Assembly: GCF_014698735.1 (NCBI RefSeq)
Contig: NZ_JACJTQ010000020.1
Coordinates: forward strand, 44,273-108,272
Reading direction: 5' to 3'
Origin: Anabaena catenula FACHB-362
GTDB lineage: Bacteria > Cyanobacteriota > Cyanobacteriia > Cyanobacteriales > Nostocaceae
Length of the DNA: 64,000 nt
Positions within the stretch are counted from its first letter, which is position 1. Each line of letters opens with the position of its first letter. A model generated the notes under the pieces. The model saw only the letters and a program-made list of their open reading frames with translations. It was not told the origin of the DNA and did not search any database. Of the stretch, positions 29,279 to 39,008 are shown one piece after another. The translations under genes and the position numbers were made by a program.

Positions 29279-30673
29279 TTACTTTATTTGCTGTTTTTTT
29301 TTCGTCTCTTCCGTCAACTTCTGCAAAGCATCAGAAATCTCCACTTTCACAGAAACAGAATTTTCTAATCTTCGTGTTTCTTCTGGTAAACTTGCTACAG
29401 AAGCCGCTGTCCGTTGACGAATTGTGGCTAAACTTTCCTGTGGTTGTAATTGTTTACCTTCTTTCATTACCAACTTTAATATAGGTTGTTCTGTAACTGA
29501 ACTTTCCGCGACTAATCCTAATCTATCAGCTTGGATCTTATTTCCTACAAATGAGCGAAAAATTTGCTTACACCCTGGATAAGTAAATTTACCACTAGAC
29601 TGTTTCATCACTGGAATACCATCAATATCTACAAGTTTATAAACTCCATTCACTGGTGTACCTGTAACTAGTTTGGTTCCTATTCCATAACTATCAATTT
29701 CCGCCCCGTTGGCTTTGAGTTTGGCAATTTCCCATTCATCTAAGTCACCACTAGCGAAGATTGACACATTTGGTAAGAGCGATCGCACTTCTTTTGATAA
29801 AGTCACTAAATCCCCAGAATCTAACCTCACCCCGCTTAATGTCATTTTCCCAGATTTAACCTTTTCCGCTAATCTTTGAGCAGCCGCAACCGTATCATAT
29901 GTATCAATTAATAAAGGCGCACCGGGAAAATATTGATGAAATGCCGTAAAAGCCTGTTCTTCACTGCCTTCTAAAGCTGACAAAGCCATAACTAAAGCGT
30001 GTGCCATCGTACCACTTGGTTTTTCACCTAGCTGTAGCGCTGCTAACACATTGGAGGTGGAATCTAAACCACCTGCTAAAGCCGCCCTTGCTGCCCATAA
30101 AGAGGCTTGGGGACTAAAAGCTCTTCTTGTACCGAATTCTAAAAGTGTTGCTTTTTCTCCAGCAATATCACGCAATCTTGCTGCCCTAGTAGCAATTAAA
30201 GTTTGATAATTGAGAGTATTTAATAAATACGTTTCTACTAACTGTGCTTGCCAAAGTGGTGCTTCAACTCGTAATAATGGTTCATTAGCAAATACTGCTG
30301 TGCCTTCTGGTACTGCCCACACGTCTCCAGTAAAACCGCCCTCTGTTAATAATGACCAAAAACGCTCAGGTGCATGAGTAAAAATTCCCGTAGCTTGCAA
30401 AGCGGCAATTTGGGCGGAATTCAAGCGGAATTTAGCCAAATATTCTAAAGCTTGCGCCAACCCCATAGCAATTAGATAGCTAAACCCTTGCGGTAAGCGC
30501 CTGACAAACAATTCAAAGCTAGCGCGTTTTTGTTCTATACCTTCACCTGTGTAACAAGCCGCCATTGTTAGCTGGTAAAGGTCAGTCAGCAAGCTGTAAT
30601 CCTCTACACTGAGATTTAGTTCTGGATGATAGTAGCTTTTCTGTACATAGTCCACATTGGGAAAGGTTGTCAT
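29279..30673 (-). CDS. pncB: Nicotinate phosphoribosyltransferase
   Basis: 464 residues from ATG 30673 (MTTFPNVDYVQKSYY). The frame is open to 30736 but the extra part covers the palindromic operator at 30705-30727, so the later start is preferred. Family signatures seen: DYSLLTDLYQLTMAACY, LLEFGTRRAFSPQ, LIDTYDT, GVRLDSGDL and GIGTKLVTGTPVNGVYKLV. It makes nicotinate mononucleotide from nicotinate and PRPP, the entry of the salvage (Preiss-Handler) route. First gene of the NAD operon. Confidence 0.96.
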   Translation of the reverse strand: MTTFPNVDYVQKSYYHPELNLSVEDYSLLTDLYQLTMAACYTGEGIEQKRASFELFVRRLPQGFSYLIAMGLAQALEYLAKFRLNSAQIAALQATGIFTHAPERFWSLLTEGGFTGDVWAVPEGTAVFANEPLLRVEAPLWQAQLVETYLLNTLNYQTLIATRAARLRDIAGEKATLLEFGTRRAFSPQASLWAARAALAGGLDSTSNVLAALQLGEKPSGTMAHALVMALSALEGSEEQAFTAFHQYFPGAPLLIDTYDTVAAAQRLAEKVKSGKMTLSGVRLDSGDLVTLSKEVRSLLPNVSIFASGDLDEWEIAKLKANGAEIDSYGIGTKLVTGTPVNGVYKLVDIDGIPVMKQSSGKFTYPGCKQIFRSFVGNKIQADRLGLVAESSVTEQPILKLVMKEGKQLQPQESLATIRQRTAASVASLPEETRRLENSVSVKVEISDALQKLTEETKKKQQIK

Positions 30674-30704
30674 GAGAGAGCGTCCTACAAAGAGTGCTTC
30701 TTTT

Positions 30705-30727
30705 ATTATGGTAGAACTTACCATAAT
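30705..30727. promoter_or_regulatory. Probable NrtR operator before pncB
   Basis: ATTATGGTA-GAACT-TACCATAAT, a perfect 9-5-9 inverted repeat. It contains GT-N7-AC, the spacing conserved in NrtR operators. It lies 32 bases before the chosen pncB start. The regulator is encoded two genes downstream. Confidence 0.8.
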
Positions 30728-30917
30728 TAATGTCAAGCCTTGGTGTAATTAATAGTCAAAAATGCCATTAAGCCCTATGTTTACAGGAAAACTAATCTGT
30801 AACTAACTATTAATTTACATTTATTAATAGTGATTAAAAGTAATTTAACTGCGTATTCTTCGACAAGACATCCGTAGGGGGTCTATATCTGCGGTCAGCC
30901 CTATTACGAATTACGGA

Positions 30918-32501
30918 TTACGAATTATTTTTTATTCGGTAGATATATGCAACAGGCAGTTCTAGAAATTGTTCCGCTTCTTGTTCAAAAGGTTTAGTAT
31001 CAATAACATTAAATTGAGGCCATTGATTATTGTCCAAAAAAGCATATTGCAATTTGGGATAAATCCGATAATTTCCAGATTCACAGACTTTCGATAACTT
31101 GAAGTTTTTCTTAGTGATGTATGTATCCAAGTAATGAACCACATGATATTGTGTCCGCCACCTAATATACTGTGGATCGCAAATCGTAGAGCCAGTGGGG
31201 AGTTGGTTAAGAATATTAATCACATCAGGAATTGCGATCGTTTGATGCTGACCAAATTTGCTATCTAGATATAGATAATTGAAATATAAATTGCTCATGC
31301 ATGATATGACAATGCCCAGAGTGAGAAACCCAGTTATCGCTTGCTTTATAAATCTGCGCTTATAATCTACATATGCTAAAGACAAAACTGTGAACAAAAT
31401 TGGAGCAAAGAATATCACCATTTTGTAATGGAAGACATATTCTTTTTGATAGTTTGACGCAGCATAAAGATAGATAATCCAAATAGAAATTAAAGAACCT
31501 AAAATAGTTTTATTTCCTCTAAACTTAGCAATTCCTACAAACAGAATCAAAAAGAGGAAAATAAGACCAAGACTGCCATAGAACCAAGGAAACTTTGTAA
31601 AATATGTCTGTTGTCCCAATTCTAAATAGTTAAAAACTATCCGGCTCAGACGATAACCAATACTGGAACTAGGATTCTCTTGACCATCACGATTAAAGAT
31701 TAACGCCAGGATTTTCTTAGTATTACTTCCCCTACGAGAAATCTCTCCTATCCAGTAGGGAGTTAGAGTAATAATGGCAGAAGCAATCGCCAATCCCGGT
31801 AAAAACCATCGATTAGAACGCTTTCGATGCTTAACAAGAAAGACAACAATACTGCCAATAAAAATAATAGGCATTACAAATAAAGTAGTGCTGTGTAAAC
31901 ATATGATTACAGCAAGACTGATGCCATAAAGTATCCATTGCCCAGCTTGAATAGCAAGTGATGCCTGTCCTTCTAGCAAGCGTTTATACAGCAGTAAAAA
32001 TGCAAACAAGAAAAAGGGAATTGGACTAACATTCCATTCAAATGTGCTAACAAAAACTTCAGAAAAAATCAGACTGTACCATACTCCGGCTAACCCTGAT
32101 AGCAATAATCGTTTAGAGGATGGGATATTTTCTATAAGTTCATAAATTAAAACCATGAATAAGAGAATAGCTAAAAAGGAAAAAATGCCATTGGGAACAA
32201 CTTGTAAAGATGGATCAGCACCGAACCAACTGGCAGGAAAAACTAGGTAATAGTAAAGAGGTGGTAAACTGTAGTTACCTACGGAAGAAGATTGTCCTAG
32301 AGTGGGGAAATTTCCCGCCAGCATTTTCATATAAACAAACGCATCTCTGATTTGATCAGGAGCCGGACCAATATCAAAGGTAGTATATTGGAAGAGACTA
32401 ATAATGCGGGTTAATATTCCAATAGCGATCGCCAAACCAATCAGTAAGTAAGCAACAAAGTTACCTGAAGTTAGTTTGTTAGTAATTGCTAATTTAGTCA
32501 T
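30918..32501 (-). CDS. GT-C type membrane glycosyltransferase, PMT/ArnT-like
   Basis: 527 residues with about eleven hydrophobic segments. An acidic motif in the first extracytoplasmic loop (GPAPDQIRDAF) fits the catalytic Asp region of GT-C enzymes, which move sugars from polyprenyl-phosphate carriers onto acceptors outside the membrane. The C-terminal soluble portion (about 440-527) has a CDPQYIRWRTQYHV segment. It starts 1 base after the preceding GT-C gene, so the two are one operon. Acceptor and sugar unknown. Confidence 0.75.
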   Translation of the reverse strand: MTKLAITNKLTSGNFVAYLLIGLAIAIGILTRIISLFQYTTFDIGPAPDQIRDAFVYMKMLAGNFPTLGQSSSVGNYSLPPLYYYLVFPASWFGADPSLQVVPNGIFSFLAILLFMVLIYELIENIPSSKRLLLSGLAGVWYSLIFSEVFVSTFEWNVSPIPFFLFAFLLLYKRLLEGQASLAIQAGQWILYGISLAVIICLHSTTLFVMPIIFIGSIVVFLVKHRKRSNRWFLPGLAIASAIITLTPYWIGEISRRGSNTKKILALIFNRDGQENPSSSIGYRLSRIVFNYLELGQQTYFTKFPWFYGSLGLIFLFLILFVGIAKFRGNKTILGSLISIWIIYLYAASNYQKEYVFHYKMVIFFAPILFTVLSLAYVDYKRRFIKQAITGFLTLGIVISCMSNLYFNYLYLDSKFGQHQTIAIPDVINILNQLPTGSTICDPQYIRWRTQYHVVHYLDTYITKKNFKLSKVCESGNYRIYPKLQYAFLDNNQWPQFNVIDTKPFEQEAEQFLELPVAYIYRIKNNS

Positions 32502-32502
32502 C

Positions 32503-34119
32503 CTACTTTGTTCCTTTTCTTACTAAATTCCAAAGCATAATTTTGAATTCATATGTGGGGTCAACTTTGTCTTTCCAGACCTTGGTTTTATTAACCATAT
32601 AATCTGGTTTTTGTTCCAGAACATTTTGTAGTATTAAGTCGGAATAATTGCGACTCATGACAAACACATCACTTGCCTCTTCAGGAATAGGATTTTGGGG
32701 AGATTGCATTTTGATATCCGTTTTTATCAGGTCGATAAACTCCCAAGGTAGACTGCCAATAAAAATCGGATGGGGAGATTGATTTATAACATCAGCGATA
32801 GCAGGAAGAGGAACACTATTATATTTATTCCACCAAATCCGGGATTGAGAGAAGATGAAACAGGAGACAATACTTACAGATATCAAGGACAGCGTTAAGC
32901 TATTCCATAGTTGACGATGCCAGAGTTTTTGAGCAGGTAACGATAAATTTGATGCCAATAAATAGGCAACTGCTAGTTGAATTCCCAAGAAAGAAGGAAT
33001 CAAGTAACGGGCAACACCAGAACGTCTTCCTCCACCAATTAAATCAGGTAATACCAGAGCAAGAGCCGTAATGATGATTAATAACAGAATGAATGACCAA
33101 GTTCGCTTAGGTGTGTGACGACAGAGAAAATAAATTGCATAACCAACTAGAACTGTAGTGATGGTAATTCCGAAATAGAAAAAGCTATTTCGATAGGTGA
33201 AATTATAGTTGAAATCCATAAATAATCGGTTCACGCTTAAAAGCCAAGTTCTGACTAAATCTCCTAGCGGAACTTTTATTTTCACCCAACTAGTACCCTG
33301 ATCTAATTTTGTGAAACTGGAAACGGTAGCAATCACCCACGGGACAGTTATTAACCCTCCCATTACAGCAGCAATCAGATAGGCACGAACTGTTTTACTA
33401 AACCGAAACCCCCCATTCAAAAAAACGTAGATGCCATGTCCAATGGCAACTAAAGCAGAAAACATATAAGTATAGAGACTCAACACCAGAGTTGCAGTAT
33501 AGATTCCCCAACTCCATCGGGTATTAACTCGAATTGCCCGCAGTAAGGCAGCACTACTTAAGAGAATAGTCACTATCCATAAACTTTGAGGACGGGCTTC
33601 TTGAGCGTAAGCTAAATGGAAAGGTGAAATGGCAATTAAAGCAACGGCTGTCCATGCAGGTGTAGATGATTCAAATAGCTCTCGACACAACCAATAAATA
33701 CAAGGAAAAGCTAGTAGACTGATCAGGGCAGAAAAACTTCTAATAGCTGTAACAGAAGTGCCAAATAACTGCGCCCACCATCGCAAAGATAGGAAATAAA
33801 CTGGTGGAAGTTGAGGTTCTTCTGCTGCTAAACCTTTGACGACATCCACCCATGTTCTTTCTGATGTTAATTGCTGATATTGTTTTATATCTTCTATACC
33901 AAGTGAATAAGAACCAGAAAATTTTTCTCTGATTTCTTGAAATGTATAACCAGCAATACGACTTGAAGTACTGGTTTCATCTCCCCAATAAACTTTTTTA
34001 TCAAGATTGGCAAATCGAAAGAATACACCAATAATTAGTAAAGCAATACATAATATTTTAAAAATATTTAGAGAATCTCTATTGCTTATTAAAAACTTGG
34101 GAATCGTATTTATTGACAT
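32503..34119 (-). CDS. Glycosyltransferase family 39-like membrane protein
   Basis: 538 residues, about eleven membrane segments. The first loop carries YWGDETSTSSR, the DE-type acidic motif of GT39/ArnT-like enzymes, and a second conserved region reads PQLPPVYFLSLRWWAQLFG, very common in cyanobacterial GT39 proteins. It is expected to use a lipid-linked sugar donor at the outer face of the plasma membrane. It lies between the GtrB-like GT2 and the second GT-C gene, all on the same strand, pointing to a shared envelope-glycan or protein-glycosylation task. Confidence 0.85.
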   Translation of the reverse strand: MSINTIPKFLISNRDSLNIFKILCIALLIIGVFFRFANLDKKVYWGDETSTSSRIAGYTFQEIREKFSGSYSLGIEDIKQYQQLTSERTWVDVVKGLAAEEPQLPPVYFLSLRWWAQLFGTSVTAIRSFSALISLLAFPCIYWLCRELFESSTPAWTAVALIAISPFHLAYAQEARPQSLWIVTILLSSAALLRAIRVNTRWSWGIYTATLVLSLYTYMFSALVAIGHGIYVFLNGGFRFSKTVRAYLIAAVMGGLITVPWVIATVSSFTKLDQGTSWVKIKVPLGDLVRTWLLSVNRLFMDFNYNFTYRNSFFYFGITITTVLVGYAIYFLCRHTPKRTWSFILLLIIITALALVLPDLIGGGRRSGVARYLIPSFLGIQLAVAYLLASNLSLPAQKLWHRQLWNSLTLSLISVSIVSCFIFSQSRIWWNKYNSVPLPAIADVINQSPHPIFIGSLPWEFIDLIKTDIKMQSPQNPIPEEASDVFVMSRNYSDLILQNVLEQKPDYMVNKTKVWKDKVDPTYEFKIMLWNLVRKGTK

Positions 34120-34327
34120 AATTTTTGGTTACTATTCTAGTCGCAAATTTTATGATTTCTAAGAGGTTAACAATCGGAAATTTAGCAATTACATATAGAG
34201 ATACAGGATCATCGGTTTTAGAATTCAACTGTAGATTAAAATACTGACAGATTAAATTTAAAATGGTCATATTTTGTATAAAGAGTAGCATACATATGTT
34301 TTTTATTTACTTTTTAATTTGACATCT

Positions 34328-34549
34328 TCATGTTTTTTTTATACAAGCTGTTTTTAAATCAAGATTCAGTGAAAAATAGTAGGTATTCAGAATCGCTGTA
34401 TATATTTCATCTAAATTACACTTAATATTTTCTTGATATTTCAACTTGAAGTATTCAGTACCATTAGAGTCTTTGATAGTATGAACTTCGTACCAAGTGC
34501 ATCCTTTGTTGGTTACTGTAGATGTTTCATTCGGGTAAATAATATACAA
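34328..34549 (-). CDS. Possible small hypothetical protein
   Basis: A 73-residue open frame (MYIIYPNETSTVTNKG...) with one potential glycan-rich, polar N-terminal half and no known motif. No ribosome-binding site is visible and the base composition is as AT-rich as the surrounding spacer (34120-34661). It may be chance. The rest of the spacer holds no feature I can support. Confidence 0.25.
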   Translation of the reverse strand: MYIIYPNETSTVTNKGCTWYEVHTIKDSNGTEYFKLKYQENIKCNLDEIYTAILNTYYFSLNLDLKTACIKKT

Positions 34550-34661
34550 GCATTGATAATACTACTGTTTGAATTGAGAAAATATTACTAATATATACTT
34601 GTTGTCTAAGTAAGTATTTGTGCGCGATGCCCTGATTCAAATTTACCCACAGCCTAGATGA

Positions 34662-35681
34662 TCAATAATGGGAATTGTTGATGATTGAGTTTTCCATATC
34701 GGTTTCAGAAACCTGGTTAGTCGAGGCTGGATTTGGGAGAAAACCGTAGCAGTTACGCACTAAGTACAGGGGACGACCTTTGACTTCCTCATAAATGCGT
34801 CCAATGTATTCCCCAAGCACGCCCAAGGTGACTAGTTGCATTCCCCCCATAAACAAGAGGGCTACCATCAATGATGCATAACCAGGAACATCAATGCCTA
34901 AGATCAAGGTACGCAGGAAAAGAAAAGCTGCATAAACAAATGCCAGCAGTGATATGGTAAGTCCAACATAGCTCCAAACCTTAAGAGGGGCAACGCTAAA
35001 AGAGGCAATCCCATCAATCGCAAAGTTCCAGAGTTTCCAGTAGTTCCATTTAGTATTGCCCTTATAGCGCTGTGGGCGATCAAAATAAATTGAAGTTTGA
35101 CGATAGCCGACCCAAGCAAATAGCCCTTTCATAAATCGCGTCCGTTCTGGCATTTGTTTGAGTGAGTCAACCACTTGACGATCAATCAAACGAAAATCAC
35201 CAGTGTCTGGGGGAATTGGCACTTGACTGATACCGCTAATCACCCGATAGAAAGCATTAGCAGTGAACTTTTTCAGCCAACTTTCACCCTGTCGCGTTCG
35301 CCGAGTTGCGTAGACCACATCGTAACCTTCTTGCCACTTGCTAACAAGTTCCTGAATTAATTCCGGTGGATCTTGCAAATCTGCATCGATGGGAATGATG
35401 CCTTCTCCTTTGGCATAGTCAATACCCGCAGTCAGAGCAACTTCCTTACCAAAGTTGCGTGACAAGTCAATCACTTTAATCGTAGGATTTTTTTGGTGAT
35501 GGGCAATTAGGCATTGCAATGTGTTGTCTCTCGAACCATCATTGATACAAACAATTTCATAGCTGGTATGCATGGGGTCTAGAACAGACATAAGCCGTTC
35601 AAAGAGGTAGTCAATATTTGCTTCCTCGTTAAACATAGGAATGATAATGGAAAGCTCAACTTCATTTGGTGGTTTAGGCAT
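34662..35681 (-). CDS. GtrB/DPM1-like family 2 glycosyltransferase
   Basis: 339 residues. GT2 domain with LSIIIPMFNEEANIDYLFE at the start, DGSRD (nucleotide-sugar binding), IPIDADLQDPPELI (DxD-type metal site) and FMKGLFAWVGYRQ with the QxxRW-like region after it. Two C-terminal membrane segments (about 235-260 and 270-300) anchor it, as in GtrB and polyprenyl-phosphate glucosyl/mannosyl transferases. It probably loads a sugar onto undecaprenyl phosphate on the cytoplasmic side, supplying the two GT-C enzymes encoded downstream. Confidence 0.88.
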   Translation of the reverse strand: MPKPPNEVELSIIIPMFNEEANIDYLFERLMSVLDPMHTSYEIVCINDGSRDNTLQCLIAHHQKNPTIKVIDLSRNFGKEVALTAGIDYAKGEGIIPIDADLQDPPELIQELVSKWQEGYDVVYATRRTRQGESWLKKFTANAFYRVISGISQVPIPPDTGDFRLIDRQVVDSLKQMPERTRFMKGLFAWVGYRQTSIYFDRPQRYKGNTKWNYWKLWNFAIDGIASFSVAPLKVWSYVGLTISLLAFVYAAFLFLRTLILGIDVPGYASLMVALLFMGGMQLVTLGVLGEYIGRIYEEVKGRPLYLVRNCYGFLPNPASTNQVSETDMENSIINNSHY

Positions 35682-36367
35682 CTTATCCTCTCTAGATGAG
35701 TTCGACGGGGTAATCGTTAAGCAAAAAAAGCTGAGACTAATATCGTGTCCGGTTGACTATTAATTAAATTGATTTAAGTGAATTTGCTACAAATTAACGT
35801 ATAAGAAACATTAAAACTCGTATCTAACCAGATGTGCAACTTTTCAAAGATAAAAATCTTATCCTATGGGTGAGCTTGTATTTCTATATCAATTCAGTTA
35901 ATTAAAGCTACAAATGAATCTCCGCGTCCCCCTCTCTCCGCGTCAGAGCGTCTGTCCATTTGTATCAATCTTAAAGTTAAACGGTATTATCTGTTACCAG
36001 GGTGAATGACTAATAATTCCTTGATGGTACAGAGCAAGCGGTGTTATCCGTGAGGTAAATCTAAAATCCAAAATTCTGTTAGAGGATGATCAAACCCCTT
36101 TGGAGCAAGAGAATAGGGAACAGACTACTTCTGGTGGGGTTTCCTTTCTGAGGAGGACATAGGGAAATTTTCAAATTAGCTGCTTTTCTTTCCTGTTCCT
36201 TACCCCTGCGGAGTATGTTGACTTCTCTATAAAATAAAGTATTGCAAAGACATCTAAAAAAACATTGCGGATATTATCAATATATTGCAAATATGAGCAG
36301 TTAGAAAATAAGGGAACTACAGTATAGACATCGCCACTCAAGCGAATAAAAAAGGAGTTTCAATATT
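35682..36367. other. Intergenic region before a small gene
   Basis: 686 bases. It contains dispersed repeat family A copy 2 and otherwise AT-rich sequence. Just before 36368 is AAAGGAG at 36351-36357, a strong ribosome-binding site for the 50-residue protein. I see no other coding signal. Confidence 0.55.
35889..35989. repeat. Dispersed repeat family A, copy 2
   Basis: Starts TCAATTCAGTTAATTAAAG, with TACAAATGAATCTCCGCGTC, an enlarged CCCCTCTCTCCGCG centre, then TCTGTCCATTTGTATCAA and GGTATTA. Same ends as copies at 3016 and 46890; the centre differs in length. Confidence 0.8.
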
Positions 36368-36520
36368 ATGGCTATCTTCAAAATTCTTGCTAGTATAACT
36401 CAGTTTATTTCTGAAGCGGTAATTCGGATTTTTGGACCTAATGATGATGCCTATCCTATAATTGGTTTTCAACCTTTTACGGGTGATCCTTACAAGAGAG
36501 GTAGGGCAGAGTCTTGGTAG
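36368..36520 (+). CDS. 50-residue conserved-looking small protein
   Basis: Start MAIFKILASITQFISEAVIR, then IFGPNDDAYPIIGFQPF and TGDPYKRGRAESW at the C-terminus: an amphipathic or hydrophobic helix (about 1-22), a short acidic turn, and a Pro/Gly-rich tail with GFQPFTGDPY. An excellent AAAGGAG site lies 11 bases upstream and a strong terminator begins 45 bases after the stop, so this is a complete monocistronic gene. I do not recognise a function; the helix could lie on a membrane surface. It is short enough to be missed by standard gene calls. Confidence 0.82.
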   Translation: MAIFKILASITQFISEAVIRIFGPNDDAYPIIGFQPFTGDPYKRGRAESW

Positions 36521-36564
36521 ATATTTACTTAGCAATAATTAACATTTTTAAAAGCGATCAAAAC

Positions 36565-36596
36565 AAAGGCGTAGGATTTTTCCTCACGCCTTTTTG
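36565..36596 (+). terminator. Terminator of the 50-residue gene
   Basis: AAAGGCGTAGGA pairs with TCCTCACGCCTTT around a 4-base T loop with one bulge, followed by TTTTTGTT. Strong on the plus strand; it also precedes the convergent LCP gene. Confidence 0.9.
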
Positions 36597-36651
36597 TTAT
36601 TATGAATAATTGATTTAGTTGGGTTTCTTCCCATTAGCCATTAGCCATTAC

Positions 36652-38076
36652 CTAATTACCAGTCTCAAAAAGAGCTTTGTTCTGCAACCAATCTTTACCC
36701 ACTTGAATACTAACATCTGAACCGATATTACCGGTGCTTTCTACCCGCACTTCTCCAAATCCCAAGGTGTTACGAATTGATTCAGCGCTATCACTGTCTC
36801 CTTGTTGGGCAATAATATGAGTAGTCTCTAGCGGTTCACCCCAGGGTTTAGAGATGAAGATATTGCGATATCCAGATTTTTCCAAGGCTCGAATTAAGGG
36901 ACGAATCTGAGAGCGATCGCCACCTGTACTATCCTGAATTGCTACACGCAAACTGGCAGGATCAGTGATTTGTGATTCAAGTGATGCCGATTCTAAACCA
37001 AAGTTCTGAACCATTACTTTCCTGATCGCTCGTTTCTGTGGTATCCAATAACTGGCATCATACTCACCATTCTCACTAAAACGACCAGGCAACATTAACA
37101 TTTGCATATTAGAGCGATTAGTTCGTGAACCAAAACCAACTAATGCAACTAATTCTTCAACTGTTAAGTTAGTGTCAATATTATCTTTAACAGTATTAAG
37201 AATTTCAGGTAATCGGGTGAGTGTTGTTGGGTTGAGACTCTGTTCAATTAAAGCACGTAATACCATTTGCTGGCGCTGAATCCGGCCAATATCGCCCAGT
37301 TCATCATGACGAAAGCGAAGTAATTGTAATGCTTGATCGCCTTGGAGATGCTGTTTACCTGCCTTTAAATTAATATATAAATGTTGGGAATCATCTTGAT
37401 ATTTCATATCTTTGGGAACGTAGACACTCACCCCACCTAACGCATCAATCAGCTTACCAACTCCCAAAACATTAATGCGGACATAACGATCAATCCCCAC
37501 TCCACCCAGAAGATTACTTGCTGTTTTAGCAGTTAAAGCAGGACCACCATCCACATTAGCGGCGTTAATTTTTTTCACTCCATGCCCTTCTATTTCTGTA
37601 CGGGTGTCTCTGGGAATGGAAAGCATAACGATTTTTTTGGTCTCTGGATCAAATTTGATCAACAGCATGACATCAGCAAGACCGTCAAAGGAATTGACTT
37701 GGGGTAAATACCTGAGTGCTTTGCTATCAGATGGGGGGTTCTGCACATCTGGAGGCAGTACACTCATACCCATAACTAAGATATTCACAGGGCGAGTTAA
37801 TTGAGAAAATTGGAATCCATTACCAGAAATGCGATCGCCATCAAATACTGCCGCCTCCTTTGCAGTCAACTGGGCTTGCTGCAAAGGCGTACTGTCCCAA
37901 GAAACTGCTAACAATGCCCCCGCCATTCCTGATACCATTGCAATCCCGCTCATCCCCACCGCAAACCATAGCCAACGCCCAGATTTTGACTTACGAGAAT
38001 TTTTGCCCCTGGATTTGGTTTTCGCTGATTTGTTATTTTCTGCTGATGTTCTTTGACTAGTCACAAACTTCCTCAC
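36652..38076 (-). CDS. LytR-CpsA-Psr (LCP) family glycopolymer ligase
   Basis: 474 residues. Basic Ser/Lys-rich cytoplasmic start (1-33), one membrane anchor (about 35-58), LCP domain (about 85-330) with LLIKFDPETKKIVMLSIPRD, INAANVDGGPALTAKT, DRYVRINVLGVGKLIDALGG and LLRFRHDELGDIGRIQRQQ (the Arg residues bind pyrophosphate), and a C-terminal LytR_C domain (about 375-470). LCP proteins attach lipid-linked glycopolymers to the cell wall; this fits with the glycosyltransferase genes nearby but is not in their operon. Confidence 0.92.
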   Translation of the reverse strand: MRKFVTSQRTSAENNKSAKTKSRGKNSRKSKSGRWLWFAVGMSGIAMVSGMAGALLAVSWDSTPLQQAQLTAKEAAVFDGDRISGNGFQFSQLTRPVNILVMGMSVLPPDVQNPPSDSKALRYLPQVNSFDGLADVMLLIKFDPETKKIVMLSIPRDTRTEIEGHGVKKINAANVDGGPALTAKTASNLLGGVGIDRYVRINVLGVGKLIDALGGVSVYVPKDMKYQDDSQHLYINLKAGKQHLQGDQALQLLRFRHDELGDIGRIQRQQMVLRALIEQSLNPTTLTRLPEILNTVKDNIDTNLTVEELVALVGFGSRTNRSNMQMLMLPGRFSENGEYDASYWIPQKRAIRKVMVQNFGLESASLESQITDPASLRVAIQDSTGGDRSQIRPLIRALEKSGYRNIFISKPWGEPLETTHIIAQQGDSDSAESIRNTLGFGEVRVESTGNIGSDVSIQVGKDWLQNKALFETGN

Positions 38077-38357
38077 ACTGACTGAATAAAATACCCTAAA
38101 TGTGCAGACTCTATATAATATGTGGACAAATCAAACCATAATAGCTAACTCTGAATTAACAATGTTGACTTTTTTACGAGGGTAGAAACTACAAGACCTA
38201 TAGCGGTCTTTCTGGATATTTGTTGCTAATCCGGAGATGTTTATTGAAGTATGGCAATAATAAACCACATTTGACCAAAGCTGGTGGCAGATTAACTGTA
38301 AAGTCGTGTATCATGAGTAAAAATCATCACAAACTTCTCACTAATCAAAATTAAAAT

Positions 38358-38744
38358 TTAGTACTTACGTAGCATTCGCTCGGCTAAATTGCTAAATCCT
38401 GGTAATCTGTAAGACTTCCCTTGGATGAGACGAAAAATTAACCAAACACTCACTAAAAAGTAACCAGATGTAAAAAAGCTGTTAAGGATTAATAACCGCA
38501 GTGTAAAAAAATCTGAAGTAGCTGCCCCAGTCATTAAAAATAAGTAACCTAACATCCATGTAAAACTTAAAGTAATGGACAGGCGGCTCACTGCCAGTTG
38601 TTCCCTGCTACCCTGGCGACGATAGAGAGTCCATAGAGAGGGAAAAAAGCCAAGAACTGGAATCAAATATAAAAACAGCAGCCTTTTAGAGGTGGCCGTG
38701 TCTTCAGAATTTGAGTAATTTTCAATTGGTGGTAGATTGTCCAT
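38358..38744 (-). CDS. Small integral membrane protein, unknown
   Basis: 128 residues with three or four hydrophobic segments (LLFLYLIPVLGFFPSLWTLY, ITLSFTWMLGYLFLMTG, LILNSFFTSGYFLVSVWLIF) and a polar N-terminus. The first segment with the following YRRQGSREQLAVSRLS is recurrent in cyanobacterial hypothetical proteins. No functional motif. The 281-base spacer upstream of it (38077-38357) contains nothing I recognise. Confidence 0.7.
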   Translation of the reverse strand: MDNLPPIENYSNSEDTATSKRLLFLYLIPVLGFFPSLWTLYRRQGSREQLAVSRLSITLSFTWMLGYLFLMTGAATSDFFTLRLLILNSFFTSGYFLVSVWLIFRLIQGKSYRLPGFSNLAERMLRKY

Positions 38745-39008
38745 AGTGGTTAGTCTAATCTTAAAGAAGGAGGGGAGCAGTCCAGAATGCCTTTGGGTTT
38801 GGGTTTTAACCCCTTGTTTAGGTCTGTTACCATAACGTTAGATTGTCAAAGAGTCCAGAAAATTCCGTGAGGATAACTTCCACGAAGTAGTACTCCTGAA
38901 TTTCTGTACTATCTAGATAAACTAGGGAAATGAATCACATTCATATAGTTAGAGATAATAGTCTGTAAAGAAGAATTCAACTTAGTTCTATCCCGCAATC
39001 AGCTGAAA

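Noticed and set aside
30674..30736. Upstream extension of pncB (21 codons)
   Set aside because: It covers the operator palindrome and is not part of the conserved family N-terminus.
34079..34291. A 70-codon minus-strand frame overlapping the start of the GT39 gene
   Set aside because: It overlaps a clear gene by about 40 bases, lacks a ribosome-binding site and is AT-rich spacer in the rest.
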